A DNA stretch of 58,831 nt from Croceibacterium_A sp044506885 (GCA_044506885.1 JBIQKC010000018.1:1-58831); one strand, 5' to 3'; positions 35,708-45,276 are shown, counted from the stretch's first letter. Notes: generated by a model from the sequence alone, not told the origin. Numbers and translations: made by a program.

Positions 35708-37092
35708 GAAATCTCGTAGTCGCCCCAGCGGCGGCCCTCTATCACGATCGGCACGCTGGCGAGCCGGACGACGCGGTACTGGTCGCCGTCGCCTTCATAG
35801 CGGTAGACGGCCATCGAGAACGGCGCATCGCTCTTCTTGATCCGCCGGTCGATGGCGTTGAAGATCATCCGGCCGTTGCGACAGAACTGGAGATCGTGCT
35901 TGTAGTCGCCCGTCGGCGGGCGCGACCGGTCCGTCAGGTGGGTCGGCAGGAAGCCGTTGCGATCGTCGCAAACCGTGGCGACGATGCGCGGATCGGACGC
36001 CTTGACCCGGTCGAGCACCGGACGCCAGTTGGCATCGGCCCAGTCGCTGAACCGGTTGCGATAGAGTTGCGGATTGGTGCCCGGCACCTCGACATAGCTG
36101 TCGTCGAACAGGGCGCTTTCGGCAAGCGTTCCGCCGACGAGCGCCGCCTTTGCGAGCCGGGTAACCTCCTCGGCGCCCTCCTTCGCCCGTTCAACCATCG
36201 CCATGTCCTCGGGCGCGAGGCCGGCGCGGACGATGTGATCGAACATCACGCTGGCCATTTCTTCGAGATCGCTCATCCGGTCCTGGGCCTGCCCCAGCTT
36301 GCCTTCGTTCTCGCGCGCAGCCTCGTTGAACGAAGCGAGCACCTGTTGCAGCCGGCCGACATGGCCGCTGATCGCGCCGGTCGTCTGGGCGATCTGGTCG
36401 TTCTGGCGGTCGACCTCGCACACCATCTCGCCGACCCCGGCGAGCGTATCTTCGATCCGCGCCACCGAATTGCGAGCGTCATCGCGCACACGCACGCCCT
36501 TTTCGATCTGGGCGATGACGTGCTCGGCTTCGCTGCCGAGGGCGTCGATCGTGCGGGTGATCTCGTCGGTGGCGAGCCGCGTATCATTGGCGAGGCTCTT
36601 CACCTCGCCGGCGACGACCGCGAAAGTCCGGCCGGCGGCGCCGGCGCGCGCGGCCTCGATCGTGGCGTTGAGCGCGAGGATGTTGGTAGTCTGCGCCAGC
36701 TTGTCGATGTCCTCCGAACAGCGCCGCACCTGCTCCATCGCGGCGGCGAACCCGGTGACATGCTGCGTCAGGGTGTCGACCAGCGCCAGGAGATTGCCGA
36801 TTTCGCCGAGCGAGGCGCGGATATGCTGGGTGCCTTCGGCCAGGCGGTCGCTGGCCTGTTGCGACAGCAGGCGCGATTCGTCGCATGCTTGGGCAACATG
36901 GTCCTGATCCGCGTTGAGCGCCTCCACGGTGCCGAGCAAGGCGGTGTGTTCGGCGCGCAGCCGCTCCGACGAAGCGAGCACCTCCTGAACGAGGCCGGAG
37001 ACATCGGAACAGCCGACCGAAACCTCGCTACAGCTCTCCGAAATGCCTTCTATCGTGCCGCTTCCGGGCGCATCGATGACCTGGTGCAACAT
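35695..37092 (-). CDS. Soluble methyl-accepting chemotaxis protein with C-terminal sensory domain
   Basis: About 465 residues without membrane helices. The N-terminal half is an MCP signalling domain whose tip reads ILALNATIEAARAGAAGRTFAVVAGEVKSLA (about 135-165). The C-terminal half (about residues 325-465) is a separate globular domain with NPQLYRNRFSDWAD and CDDRNGFLPTHLTD, resembling a Cache-type ligand domain. A cytoplasmic receptor with the order reversed is therefore likely. The frame opens at a TTG (37113); the ATG 37092 is preferred. No che genes are nearby. Confidence 0.8.
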   Translation of the reverse strand: MLHQVIDAPGSGTIEGISESCSEVSVGCSDVSGLVQEVLASSERLRAEHTALLGTVEALNADQDHVAQACDESRLLSQQASDRLAEGTQHIRASLGEIGNLLALVDTLTQHVTGFAAAMEQVRRCSEDIDKLAQTTNILALNATIEAARAGAAGRTFAVVAGEVKSLANDTRLATDEITRTIDALGSEAEHVIAQIEKGVRVRDDARNSVARIEDTLAGVGEMVCEVDRQNDQIAQTTGAISGHVGRLQQVLASFNEAARENEGKLGQAQDRMSDLEEMASVMFDHIVRAGLAPEDMAMVERAKEGAEEVTRLAKAALVGGTLAESALFDDSYVEVPGTNPQLYRNRFSDWADANWRPVLDRVKASDPRIVATVCDDRNGFLPTHLTDRSRPPTGDYKHDLQFCRNGRMIFNAIDRRIKKSDAPFSMAVYRYEGDGDQYRVVRLASVPIVIEGRRWGDYEISYAL

Positions 37093-37178
37093 AGCCCGCC
37101 GGTTCTCCCTCAAGTCCCGATGGGAGCGCTATCACCCGTTTGGTTATCGCGGCGTTAAAGGAGATGTCGCGCCAACGC

Positions 37179-37931
37179 TCAGTCGGCTGGCGGACCGAGC
37201 CGTTCGCGCTGCACGCTGGCGAACATCGCCTGCACCTTCGGCCGCGCGTTGATCTGCGCGATCCAGCGCACCAGATGCGGCGTGTCGTCGGCATTGACCA
37301 GTTCGGCGAACCCGTTCTCCATGCCGTTGGCGATGGCGAAGTTGCAGATGTCGGCCAGCGAATAGATTCCGCCGGCGAGCCATTCGTTGTCGGCCAGATG
37401 ATCGTCGAGCTTGCGCACCGAGACGCGGATCTTGCGCATTTCCTCGTCGAGCAGATCCTGCGGGAAGCCTTCGCGCGCGCGGCGCCATTTCACCTGCTGT
37501 TCCGGGATGGGAATGTCCTTCAGCCGCTCTTCGAACTCCTCGTCGCTCAGCGCCTTGGCCATATGGCTGACCCCGCGATGCCAACCGATCGTCGAAACGC
37601 ACCAGCAGAAGTATTCGTCGACCCATTTGGTCCATACGCGCATCTGCGCGCGGTCATAGTGGTCGGCCGGACGCAGCACCGTTGCCGTCGGATGCGCGTC
37701 CTCCAGATATTCACAGATTACAGTGCTTTCGGTGACGATCCTGCCATCGTCTTCGAGTGCGGGAACCTGGCCGCGCGGATTGATCGCCTTGAACCAGTCG
37801 GAATGATGCTCGAACCTGGCGGGATCGAGCCGGCGAACCTCGAACCCGCGATCAAGCTCGAACTTCTCGAACAACGTGAGCATCGGCTTGAGCGAGTTGG
37901 CCATCGGCCCGAAGCTGTAGAGTCGAAGCAT
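37179..37931 (-). CDS. Glutathione S-transferase family protein
   Basis: A 250-residue two-domain GST. The thioredoxin-like N-terminal domain (MLRLYSFGPMANSLKPMLTL, NPRGQVPALEDDGRIVTEST at about 50-69) precedes an all-helical C-terminal domain with WLAGGIYSLADICNFAI (about 195-211). No catalytic Cys or typical Tyr is evident in the first helix; a Ser sits at residue 6. The reaction is not assigned. ATG 37931 begins the family N-terminus. The next gene downstream on this strand is the chemoreceptor. Confidence 0.85.
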   Translation of the reverse strand: MLRLYSFGPMANSLKPMLTLFEKFELDRGFEVRRLDPARFEHHSDWFKAINPRGQVPALEDDGRIVTESTVICEYLEDAHPTATVLRPADHYDRAQMRVWTKWVDEYFCWCVSTIGWHRGVSHMAKALSDEEFEERLKDIPIPEQQVKWRRAREGFPQDLLDEEMRKIRVSVRKLDDHLADNEWLAGGIYSLADICNFAIANGMENGFAELVNADDTPHLVRWIAQINARPKVQAMFASVQRERLGPPAD

Positions 37932-38007
37932 TGCATCCTCTCGGCTGTTGTCGCGCCGACATAGCGAGGTGGATGGGCCGCGCACAAGGCGTTGGCGGCG
38001 CGCTTTC

Positions 38008-38916
38008 CTAAAGCTTGCGCGCCGCCAGATAGAGCCAGTCGCCCATGCCCACCCACGGGCCGATCAGCGCGCTGGGCGCAAACAGCAACGCATAGGCGAA
38101 GAGCTTCGGGCTCACCTTCCAGCTTGCCGGCGTGCCGAAGTTGTAGCCGAACCGAATCCGCGTCTGATCAGCGCGGGCGATTTCGTATCCGGCGCGTTCG
38201 GTCATCTGGGCCAGGGTGCGCTCCGAAAACTGGTAGAGATGGTGCGGCGGTTCCGGATGCGGCCAGTAGTCCAGCAGACCCGCCAGCCGATAGGACAGCT
38301 GCGGAAACAGCCCGTCGATGTTGGGGGTCGATTGCAGCAGCAGCCCGCCGGGCTTGAGCAGGCGGCGGATTGCCTTCAGTTCGGCAAGCGGATCGGGCAA
38401 GTGTTCGATCACGTCGAACAGCGTCACGACGTCGAAGCCGCCCTCGGCATAACCCGCGTCGCGCCAATCGCCGGTGTGAACCTCGAGCCCGAAATGCCCG
38501 CGTGCGAAGGCCGCCGTGTCGGGCAACAACTCGGCCCCCTCGGCCTCAAAGCCTGCCTCGCGCGCTTCGTTGAGGAACAGGCCGCTCGAACAGCCGATGT
38601 CGAGCAGGCGCAGCCCCTGGGCATTTCCGGTGCTGCGCTTCAGCATTCGCAAATGCTGGCGAGCAATCCCGGCCATCCGGGCAAAGGCGGGATCGGCCGG
38701 ATCAAGCAGTTCGCCGTGATAGTCGGCATCGGCGCTGTAGAAAGCCGCCACTTCGGCCGGAGGCGGAGGGTTGCCGACGAACACCAGCTCGCAATGGCCG
38801 CACTTCAGCAGGTCGTAACCGAACTTGCGGAACAGAAACCGATGGTCGCGCCCCCCGCAAAGGTTGCAGGCGGGCGCTTCGGCGACGCGAATATCGATGG
38901 CGAGTTCAATGCCCAT
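38008..38916 (-). CDS. Class I SAM-dependent methyltransferase with N-terminal zinc-ribbon-like motif
   Basis: A 302-residue protein. The first part has paired cysteines (CNLCGG and CGHC, about residues 17-42) like a small zinc-binding region. The methyltransferase core begins with LRLLDIGCSSGLFLNEA (about 105-120), and the post-I acidic region VVTLFDVIEHLPDPLAELK is also present. The C-terminus has a hydrophobic stretch. Such proteins act in polysaccharide or lipid modification, but the substrate is unknown. No obvious partner gene. Confidence 0.8.
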   Translation of the reverse strand: MGIELAIDIRVAEAPACNLCGGRDHRFLFRKFGYDLLKCGHCELVFVGNPPPPAEVAAFYSADADYHGELLDPADPAFARMAGIARQHLRMLKRSTGNAQGLRLLDIGCSSGLFLNEAREAGFEAEGAELLPDTAAFARGHFGLEVHTGDWRDAGYAEGGFDVVTLFDVIEHLPDPLAELKAIRRLLKPGGLLLQSTPNIDGLFPQLSYRLAGLLDYWPHPEPPHHLYQFSERTLAQMTERAGYEIARADQTRIRFGYNFGTPASWKVSPKLFAYALLFAPSALIGPWVGMGDWLYLAARKL

Positions 38917-39008
38917 GGTCGGCCCGGTAACAGCGGAGCGGAAGCAGGCAGGTTAACGCCGGCCGGATTTTGAACGACGTGTCCCGCTATGACATGATGC
39001 GCCCCAGT

Positions 39009-40208
39009 TCAGTAAAGCAGCAGGTCCGCCACCTCATCGCGCCATAGCGCCTCGTCGCGCGCGGCCTGCGTTTCGAGGTCGCTGGCGTCCGCCTCCCGAT
39101 CGTCGACCCATTGGCGCAGCGCAGGGCCGCCGTTGATGACGTCGATCGCCAGCCGATCGAATTCGTACTCGTAGGGAAAGTCGCGCCAGATCGCGTATTC
39201 CGGATAGAGCCGCCGGATCGCCTTGAACGCCAGCGCCTGCAAGCGCCACGGGCGGAAGCCCTCGTGCGCGTAGAATGCGCCTTCGGCATGGACCATCACG
39301 CCGTTGCACAGTTCACCCGCGTGCTTGTGGAACGTGGGCGTGAACCAGCATTCGCGCAGCGCGCAGCCGGCCAGCCATTCGGGCGCGAACCGCGCCATCT
39401 CCGCCAGCACCGCCTTTGCATCCAGATCGGGCGCGCCGAACAGCACTTCCAGCGGGCGCGTCGTTCCCCTGCCCTCGCTGAGCGTCGCGCCTTCGAGCAT
39501 GACCGTGCCTGCATAGGCCCGCGCCATGTTGAGGCTCGCCGCGTTGGGGCTCGGGTTGATCCAGATACGGCTTTCGGGCCAGCCAAACCCCGGCCCCGCC
39601 TCGGGCAGCCAGTCATGCATCTCGATGACGCGATAATCCACGTCGAGTTCGAACCGGCGCACGAACCAGGCCCCCATTTCGCCCATCGTCAGCCCGTGGC
39701 GCATCGGCATGGGGCCCGCGCCGACGAAACTTTCGTGACCGGGCAGCAACAGCGTGCCTTCGACCGGGCGGCCGGCCGGATTGGGCCTGTCGAGCACCCA
39801 TACCGCCTTCCCGCGCCGCGCCGCCTCTTCCAGCAGGTAGAGCAGCGTGGTGCAGAAGGTGTAGATGCGGCAGCCGAGGTCCTGGAGATCGAACAGGAAC
39901 ACATCGGCCGCATCCATCATCGCCCCTGTCGGACGGCGGACCTCGCCGTAAAGACTGAACAGCGGGATGCCGTAGCGCGGATCGATCTCATCCGCGGTCT
40001 CGACCATGTTGTCCTGCTTGTCGCCCTTGATCCCGTGCTGCGGGCCGAAGGCGGCGGTCACATTGATCCCGGCTGCGACAAGCGCGTCGAGCGAATGCGT
40101 GAGGTCGAGCGTGACCGAGGCCGGGTGCGCGACGAGGGCTATGCGCCTGCCGCCCAGATCCTTGCGCAGGTCCGCCTCGGCCAGCAGGCGGTCGATCCCG
40201 AACTTCAT
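39009..40208 (-). CDS. namZ: Exo-beta-N-acetylmuramidase NamZ (DUF1343)
   Basis: A 399-residue DUF1343 protein, the family of NamZ (GH171) which removes terminal MurNAc from peptidoglycan fragments. It has GPQHGIKGDKQDNMVE (about residues 56-71), the catalytic-region FSLYGEVRRPTG, DLQDLGCRIYTFCTTLLY and NPAGRPVEGTLL. No signal peptide was seen, so a cytoplasmic role in wall recycling is likely, or export by an unseen route. ATG 40208 overlaps the upstream stop as ATGA. Confidence 0.85.
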   Translation of the reverse strand: MKFGIDRLLAEADLRKDLGGRRIALVAHPASVTLDLTHSLDALVAAGINVTAAFGPQHGIKGDKQDNMVETADEIDPRYGIPLFSLYGEVRRPTGAMMDAADVFLFDLQDLGCRIYTFCTTLLYLLEEAARRGKAVWVLDRPNPAGRPVEGTLLLPGHESFVGAGPMPMRHGLTMGEMGAWFVRRFELDVDYRVIEMHDWLPEAGPGFGWPESRIWINPSPNAASLNMARAYAGTVMLEGATLSEGRGTTRPLEVLFGAPDLDAKAVLAEMARFAPEWLAGCALRECWFTPTFHKHAGELCNGVMVHAEGAFYAHEGFRPWRLQALAFKAIRRLYPEYAIWRDFPYEYEFDRLAIDVINGGPALRQWVDDREADASDLETQAARDEALWRDEVADLLLY

Positions 40209-40747
40209 GCCGCGCCCGCTGCCGGAAGCGTGGCGGCGAAGCAAGCCGGAGCGTGGAAATCGGGCGTGTCGCCCTCATGCGCCAGCGCCCAGTAGCTGAC
40301 GACGCCGCCTTCTTCCTCGATCACCGCGTTCAGCCCCATCGCGCACTCTCCGTCGGGCAGTCCGGCGACAGGCAGAGCCGCGTCGAAGATCGCGAAGCTG
40401 CTGCCCTGCCGCATCGTGCATTCGGGCTCGCGCGGGAACGACCGTTCATGCATTCCGGTGCGATAGCCGTCGAAATCGTAGGCGTTCCACCGTTCCGACG
40501 GCGACAGGTTGAACTCGCTGTAGGCTTCTCCGCCGGCAGGTTTGAGAAACAGCTCGAAACAGGTCGTCTTCCACAAGCCGTCCGCCCGGCCCTTGCCGGC
40601 GAAGGGCGGCACGACGACCTGCTGGGCGCCCTCAATCCTCCAGCGCACGCGCAGCCACGCGGCATCCCTGCCGATGATCCGCGATTCTATCCCGGTCACG
40701 GCGAGCGGCGAGCTTTCGGGATGAACGGTCAACAGGTGCGCTTGCAT
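40205..40747 (-). CDS. DOMON-like domain protein
   Basis: A 180-residue beta-rich protein matching the DOMON-like type seen next to NamZ genes: GLWKTTCFELFLKPAGGEAYSEFNLSPSERWNAYDFDGYR (about residues 58-95). DOMON domains bind sugars or heme; the role here is not known. No signal peptide. It is translationally coupled (ATGA) to namZ, which suggests a joint role in muropeptide handling. Confidence 0.75.
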   Translation of the reverse strand: MQAHLLTVHPESSPLAVTGIESRIIGRDAAWLRVRWRIEGAQQVVVPPFAGKGRADGLWKTTCFELFLKPAGGEAYSEFNLSPSERWNAYDFDGYRTGMHERSFPREPECTMRQGSSFAIFDAALPVAGLPDGECAMGLNAVIEEEGGVVSYWALAHEGDTPDFHAPACFAATLPAAGAA

Positions 40748-40913
40748 GAAGTCCTCTGTGCCCCGGCCGCTAGTCCAAAATCGCGGCGTTCACCTCTACG
40801 CGACGAGCGCGGCCATATCCACAGGATCGCCGCGAAGGCGGCCTTTTACTCTTTCTCCAGCATTTTCTGGCAGTCATCGCCATCGAAGCAGCGAGTCTGA
40901 AAGGGAGCGATTG

Positions 40914-41252
40914 ATGGCAGGTGGCGCGCAACTTTCAGTGCCCGACATGCGCGGCGCCGCGCGGCACCCGGTCGATTACACGGTCGTGGGGGAGCATCGC
41001 GTCAACGGCGACGTCGCGCTTCGTGTCACCAACCTTTCCGCGCATGGCTTCATGATCGAAGATGCGTCGGAGCTGGCGCGCGGCGATCGGGTTATCATCC
41101 GTCTGCCGGTGATCGGCCGAATCGAAGCCTATTGCATCTGGCTGGCCGATACCCGCGCGGGGTTCCAGTTCGAGCGCATCATCCGGTTCGACGACTTCGT
41201 GGCGATGATCGAGGAAATTCAGCCGAGTCTGCCGATCCGCCGCCGAGGGTAA
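40914..41252 (+). CDS. PilZ domain protein
   Basis: A 112-residue single PilZ domain, the cyclic-di-GMP receptor module. The RGAAR (RxxxR) pattern at about residues 13-17 and the NLSAHGFMIE (D/NxSxxG) motif at about residue 41 are the nucleotide-binding elements. The C-terminal GFQFERIIRFDDFVAMI closes the barrel. It could control motility or exopolysaccharide locally. A strong AAGGGAG stands before the ATG at 40914. Confidence 0.88.
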   Translation: MAGGAQLSVPDMRGAARHPVDYTVVGEHRVNGDVALRVTNLSAHGFMIEDASELARGDRVIIRLPVIGRIEAYCIWLADTRAGFQFERIIRFDDFVAMIEEIQPSLPIRRRG

Positions 41253-41348
41253 AAGAGACGGTCGCGCTCCAGCGCGCAAATATCCGCTGAATCCCAACGA
41301 AGTTTCTGACGGCTTGGCACTCGCCCACGCCCCTGCCATGGGGCGTGC

Positions 41349-42647
41349 GTGAGCGCCCCCGAGCCGACATCCCCTTTGCAGATCGCCGACTACCGCCGGC
41401 TATGGCTGTCGCGCTTTTTCGCGGTCTTCGCCACGATCGCGATGGTCGTGCTGATCGGCTATCAGACATACGACGTTGCCCGCGCGGACTACGGCATGGA
41501 CCCGCCCACGGCCGCTTTCATGCTCGGGCTGCTCGGCCTTGCCCAGTTCGTTCCCCTGTTCCTGCTCACGCCCGTGGCGGGGGCCGCGGCCGACCGGTTC
41601 GACCGCCGCCGCGTGGTGCTGTTCGCCAACCTGATCGACTGCACGATCGCCTTCCTCCTCGCGCTGTTCACGCTGTCCGATGCTATGACGCTGCCGATCC
41701 TGTTCGCGCTTGCCGCCGCCCACGGCGCGGCGCGGGCGTTCAACGGCCCGGCGCTGAGCGCCATTGCGCCGAATGTGGTTCCACCAAGGCTGCTGCCGAA
41801 AGCGATCGCGCTCAGTTCCATCGCCTGGCAAATCGGCATCGTAGTCGGCCCCGCCGCCGGCGGGCTGCTGTTCGGCTGGTCCGAGCCGGCGCCCTACTTC
41901 GTCTCCGCCGCGATGCTCTTGCTGTCGGGAGGGCTCATTTCCTTCATTCGCCCGATTCGCGCGGTGCAGGAAGGCCCTCCACCGCGTCCGTTGCGGCAGA
42001 TCGGCGAAGGATTCCGTTTCGTGTGGACCGAGCGCTTCCTGCTCGGCTGCATTTCGCTCGACCTGTTCGCAGTCCTACTCGGCAGCGCCACGGCCATGCT
42101 GCCGGTCTTCGCCCGCGACATCCTCCAGGTCGGGCCGGAAGGGCTGGGCATCATGCGCGGCGCGCCCGCCGTCGGCGCGGCACTGGTCGCCCTCTACCTC
42201 TCGTTCCGGCCGTTCGAGAACAATGTCGGGGTGAAGATGCTCTGGGCCGTGGTGGTGTTCGGCGCCGCGACATTCGCCTTCGCCCTGTCGCGCAATTTCG
42301 CGCTGTCGCTGGCGTTGCTGGCGGTGCTGGGCGCGGCGGACATGTTTTCCGTCTTCATCCGCAACTCGCTGATTCAGCTCAACACGCCCGACAGCAAGCG
42401 CGGCCGGGTCTCGGCGATCTCCGGCCTCGCGATTTCCGCCTCCAACGAACTGGGCGAGCTGCGCGCGGGATTGTTCGCCGGGTTCATGGGCGTGACGGCG
42501 GCGGTTGCCATCGGCGGCGTGGGTGCGATAGTCGTTACCGCGCTCTGGGCCTGGATTTTTCCTGAGCTGCGTAAAGCAAGGACGTTCGCCCCGACATTTC
42601 TGCACGAAGACCCTCCTGCGGTCACAGCAAAGGAGCCCGCGTCATGA
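41349..42647 (+). CDS. MFS transporter, EntS/DHA3-like
   Basis: A 432-residue MFS protein with about 12 helices. The N-terminus SPLQIADYRRLWLSRFFAVFATIAM and the loop AGAAADRFDRRRVVLFANL are typical of the EntS/DHA3 drug or siderophore exporter group. A second conserved region reads NSLIQLNTPDSKRGRVSAISG. The substrate is not visible. It starts with GTG and overlaps the cysteine synthase gene by ATGA, so the two are coupled. Confidence 0.85.
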   Translation: MSAPEPTSPLQIADYRRLWLSRFFAVFATIAMVVLIGYQTYDVARADYGMDPPTAAFMLGLLGLAQFVPLFLLTPVAGAAADRFDRRRVVLFANLIDCTIAFLLALFTLSDAMTLPILFALAAAHGAARAFNGPALSAIAPNVVPPRLLPKAIALSSIAWQIGIVVGPAAGGLLFGWSEPAPYFVSAAMLLLSGGLISFIRPIRAVQEGPPPRPLRQIGEGFRFVWTERFLLGCISLDLFAVLLGSATAMLPVFARDILQVGPEGLGIMRGAPAVGAALVALYLSFRPFENNVGVKMLWAVVVFGAATFAFALSRNFALSLALLAVLGAADMFSVFIRNSLIQLNTPDSKRGRVSAISGLAISASNELGELRAGLFAGFMGVTAAVAIGGVGAIVVTALWAWIFPELRKARTFAPTFLHEDPPAVTAKEPAS

Positions 42648-43564
42648 AGGCCGACTCAGTCCTCGCTACAATTGGCGATACGCCGCACATCCGCCTTTCC
42701 CGCCTGTTTCCCGACCACGAGGTCTGGGTGAAGAGCGAGAGAGCCAACCCCGGCGGATCGATCAAGGATCGCATCGCGCTGGCGATGGTCGAGGACGCCG
42801 AACGATCCGGAGCGCTCAAGCCCGGCGGCACGATCATCGAGCCGACTTCGGGCAACACCGGCGTCGGGCTGGCGATGGTGGCCGCGGTCAAGGGCTACAA
42901 GCTGGTGCTGGTCATGCCCGAATCGATGTCGCTTGAGCGGCGGCGGCTGATGCTCGCCTACGGCGCCAGCTTCGATCTGACGCCGAAGGAAAAGGGCATG
43001 AAGGGCGCGCTGGAACGCGCCGCCGAGCTTATCGCGCAGACGCCCGGCTCGTGGATGCCGCAGCAGTTCGACAACCCGGCCAATGTCAGGGTCCACGCCG
43101 AAACGACAGCCCGCGAAGTGCTCGCCGATTTCGCCGATACCCCGATCGACGTGCTCATCACCGGCGTCGGCACGGGCGGCCACCTGACGGCCTGCGCCGG
43201 GGAGCTGAAGAAGACCTGGCCCGGCCTCAAGGCCTATGCGGTGGAGCCGACCCTGTCGCCGGTAATCTCCGGCGGGCAGCCCGGCCCGCATCCCATTCAG
43301 GGCATCGGCGCCGGGTTCATCCCGGCCAATCTCCACACCCAGGCGATCGACGGCGCAATCCAGGTCGAGCCGGAGGACTCCAAGGAAATGGCCCGCCGCG
43401 CCGCGCGCGAAGAGGGCCTGCTGGTCGGCATTTCCAGCGGCGCGACTTTGGCGGCGATCCGACAGAAGCTGGAGGACTTGCCCGCCGGTGCGCGCGTGCT
43501 GGGCTTCAATTACGATACGGGCGAGCGCTATCTCTCGGTGCCGGACTTCCTGCCGACGGAATAG
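42644..43564 (+). CDS. cysK: Cysteine synthase A (O-acetylserine sulfhydrylase)
   Basis: A 306-residue fold-type II PLP enzyme forming cysteine from O-acetylserine and sulfide. The PLP lysine is in NPGGSIKDRIALAM (about residue 42), the substrate loop is PTSGNTGVGLAM (about 68-79), and the phosphate-binding GVGTGGHLTA is at about 174-183. The length and motifs are those of CysK. Its coupling to a transporter suggests possible cysteine export or stress function, but that is inference. Confidence 0.92.
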   Translation: MKADSVLATIGDTPHIRLSRLFPDHEVWVKSERANPGGSIKDRIALAMVEDAERSGALKPGGTIIEPTSGNTGVGLAMVAAVKGYKLVLVMPESMSLERRRLMLAYGASFDLTPKEKGMKGALERAAELIAQTPGSWMPQQFDNPANVRVHAETTAREVLADFADTPIDVLITGVGTGGHLTACAGELKKTWPGLKAYAVEPTLSPVISGGQPGPHPIQGIGAGFIPANLHTQAIDGAIQVEPEDSKEMARRAAREEGLLVGISSGATLAAIRQKLEDLPAGARVLGFNYDTGERYLSVPDFLPTE

Positions 43565-43591
43565 GCGCGCGGACAACCGGGGGAGATCGGC

Positions 43592-44509
43592 TTGCGCCGG
43601 ATACTGGTCCGCATCCATCGCTGGATCGGCATTGTCCTGTTCGCCTACGTGGCGCTGATCTGCGTGACGGGCAGCGTGCTGGTCTATCGCCCGGAGCTTT
43701 TCCGGCTATTCGAGCCACAGCCGATCGAGGTCGCGCCGGGGGACGTGCTGCTGTCCGACGAGCAGTTGCTCGCCAGCGCCGCGCGCGCCTTTCCGGCGGA
43801 GGAGCCCGCCGCCGTGTGGCGGGGCCGTGAGCCGCATCACGCGGTCGAGGTGGAACTGGTCCGCGATGACGAGGTGCGCGGACACCTGTTCGATCCCTAT
43901 ACCGGCCGGCCGTTGCGTCATGCGATCCCGTGGGACTTCTGGCTGGTCATGAAGCTGCTCGACCTTCACCGGGAGCTGCTCGGCGGCGAGAACGGCCGCC
44001 TTCTCAACGGTGCGCTCGGGCTTGGGCTGGTGTTTCTGGCCCTCAGCGGAGCGCTGGCCTGGAGGCCCATGAAGCGCAAGGCGGCATCTGTGCGGGCAGG
44101 CGGGAGGTCCGGAAGGCTCCGCCGCCTGCACATGACTGTCGGCATCTGGTCCGCGCTGTTCGCGTTCATGTGGGGCCTCACGGGCTTCAACCTCGCCTAT
44201 CCCGACGTGCTGATCGCAGTCGTCGACTGGATCGAGCCGTTCGACGAGACAAACCCCGTGGAACGCGTGGGAGACACGATTTCCTACTGGCTGACCTACC
44301 TCCATTTCGGGCGCTTCGGCGGCTACATCCCAGGTTGCGAGCGCGGCAGCGGATGCGACAGCGCGCTCAAGGCCCTGTGGGCGCTGATCGCGCTGGCGCC
44401 GGCTTTCCTTGCGGTCAGCGGCTTCGTCGTGTGGCTGCGCGGCCAACGGGCGAAAGCACGCGTGGACCGCCTGCGCCGGCAAGTCGCGCCGCCGGGTGAT
44501 TTGAGTTAG
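43592..44509 (+). CDS. PepSY-associated transmembrane protein
   Basis: A 305-residue inner-membrane protein with the PepSY-TM layout: helix 1 (WIGIVLFAYVALICVTGSVLVY, about 11-32), a periplasmic PepSY-like region, and helices near 145-165, 190-210 and 265-283. The RIHRWIG start and DLHRELLGG are typical; the histidines may ligand heme in related iron reductases. It uses a TTG start behind GGGGGAG. It may serve metal or siderophore reduction, but no TonB gene is beside it. Confidence 0.8.
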   Translation: MRRILVRIHRWIGIVLFAYVALICVTGSVLVYRPELFRLFEPQPIEVAPGDVLLSDEQLLASAARAFPAEEPAAVWRGREPHHAVEVELVRDDEVRGHLFDPYTGRPLRHAIPWDFWLVMKLLDLHRELLGGENGRLLNGALGLGLVFLALSGALAWRPMKRKAASVRAGGRSGRLRRLHMTVGIWSALFAFMWGLTGFNLAYPDVLIAVVDWIEPFDETNPVERVGDTISYWLTYLHFGRFGGYIPGCERGSGCDSALKALWALIALAPAFLAVSGFVVWLRGQRAKARVDRLRRQVAPPGDLS

Positions 44510-44518
44510 GGAAGCACC

Positions 44519-45220
44519 ATGCCTCAGCTAGCCCCCCTCGCCTATGCAGATGGCGACACTGCCCTGTCCGGCTTGCTTGCCCGTCCTTCGGGCGCGCCGC
44601 GCGCGGCGGTGCTCGTGTTTCCCACGATCATGAACGCGACGCCGGCGGTCGAAACCAAGGCCATCACGCTCGCCGAAACCGGCTACCTTGCACTGATCGC
44701 CGACTTCTACGGCCGTAGGCCAGCTGGCTTCGACGAAGCGCGCGCGTTGGCTGCGGAGATCCGTCCCGATCCCCTTGTCTATCGCCAGCGTCTCAAGGCC
44801 GGTCTGCGCGCAATCGCCACGCATCCAGAAGCACAGGGTTTGCCGCTCGCGACGATCGGCTTCTGCATGGGTGGGCAGGCGGCGCTGGAGTTGGCGCGCG
44901 ATGGCGCGCCAGTGGCCGCCGCGGTCAGCTTCCACGGGCTGCTCGATACGGGTCTTCCGGCCGAACCGGGGCGGATTTCCGCCCGCATCCTCGTCTGCCA
45001 TGGCGATGCCGACCCGATGGTTCCGCGCAGCCAGGTGCTTGCCTTCTGGGAAGAGATGGATGCGGCGCGGGCCGACTGGCACTTCCATTCCTATAGCGGC
45101 GTCAGGCACGGCTTCACCAATCCAGCTCCCACGGAGAACCCCGCTACCGCCTACGACGCCAGCGCCGACCGCCAGAGCTGGGCGGCAATGCTCGCGCTGT
45201 TCGACGAGGTGTTCGGGTAG
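44519..45220 (+). CDS. Dienelactone hydrolase family protein
   Basis: A 233-residue alpha/beta hydrolase. The catalytic triad is Cys in GFCMGGQAALELA (about 118-130), Asp in HGDADPMVPRSQ (about 163-174) and His in GVRHGFTNP (about 197-205). The Cys nucleophile marks the dienelactone hydrolase group. The substrate is unassigned, and no other aromatic-degradation genes are visible. It follows the PepSY gene by 9 bp. Confidence 0.86.
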   Translation: MPQLAPLAYADGDTALSGLLARPSGAPRAAVLVFPTIMNATPAVETKAITLAETGYLALIADFYGRRPAGFDEARALAAEIRPDPLVYRQRLKAGLRAIATHPEAQGLPLATIGFCMGGQAALELARDGAPVAAAVSFHGLLDTGLPAEPGRISARILVCHGDADPMVPRSQVLAFWEEMDAARADWHFHSYSGVRHGFTNPAPTENPATAYDASADRQSWAAMLALFDEVFG

Positions 45221-45276
45221 CAGGTGAGCGAGAGTGCGGAACGGTTGCGGCGATCGCTCGCTTTGATTTCGCACAC

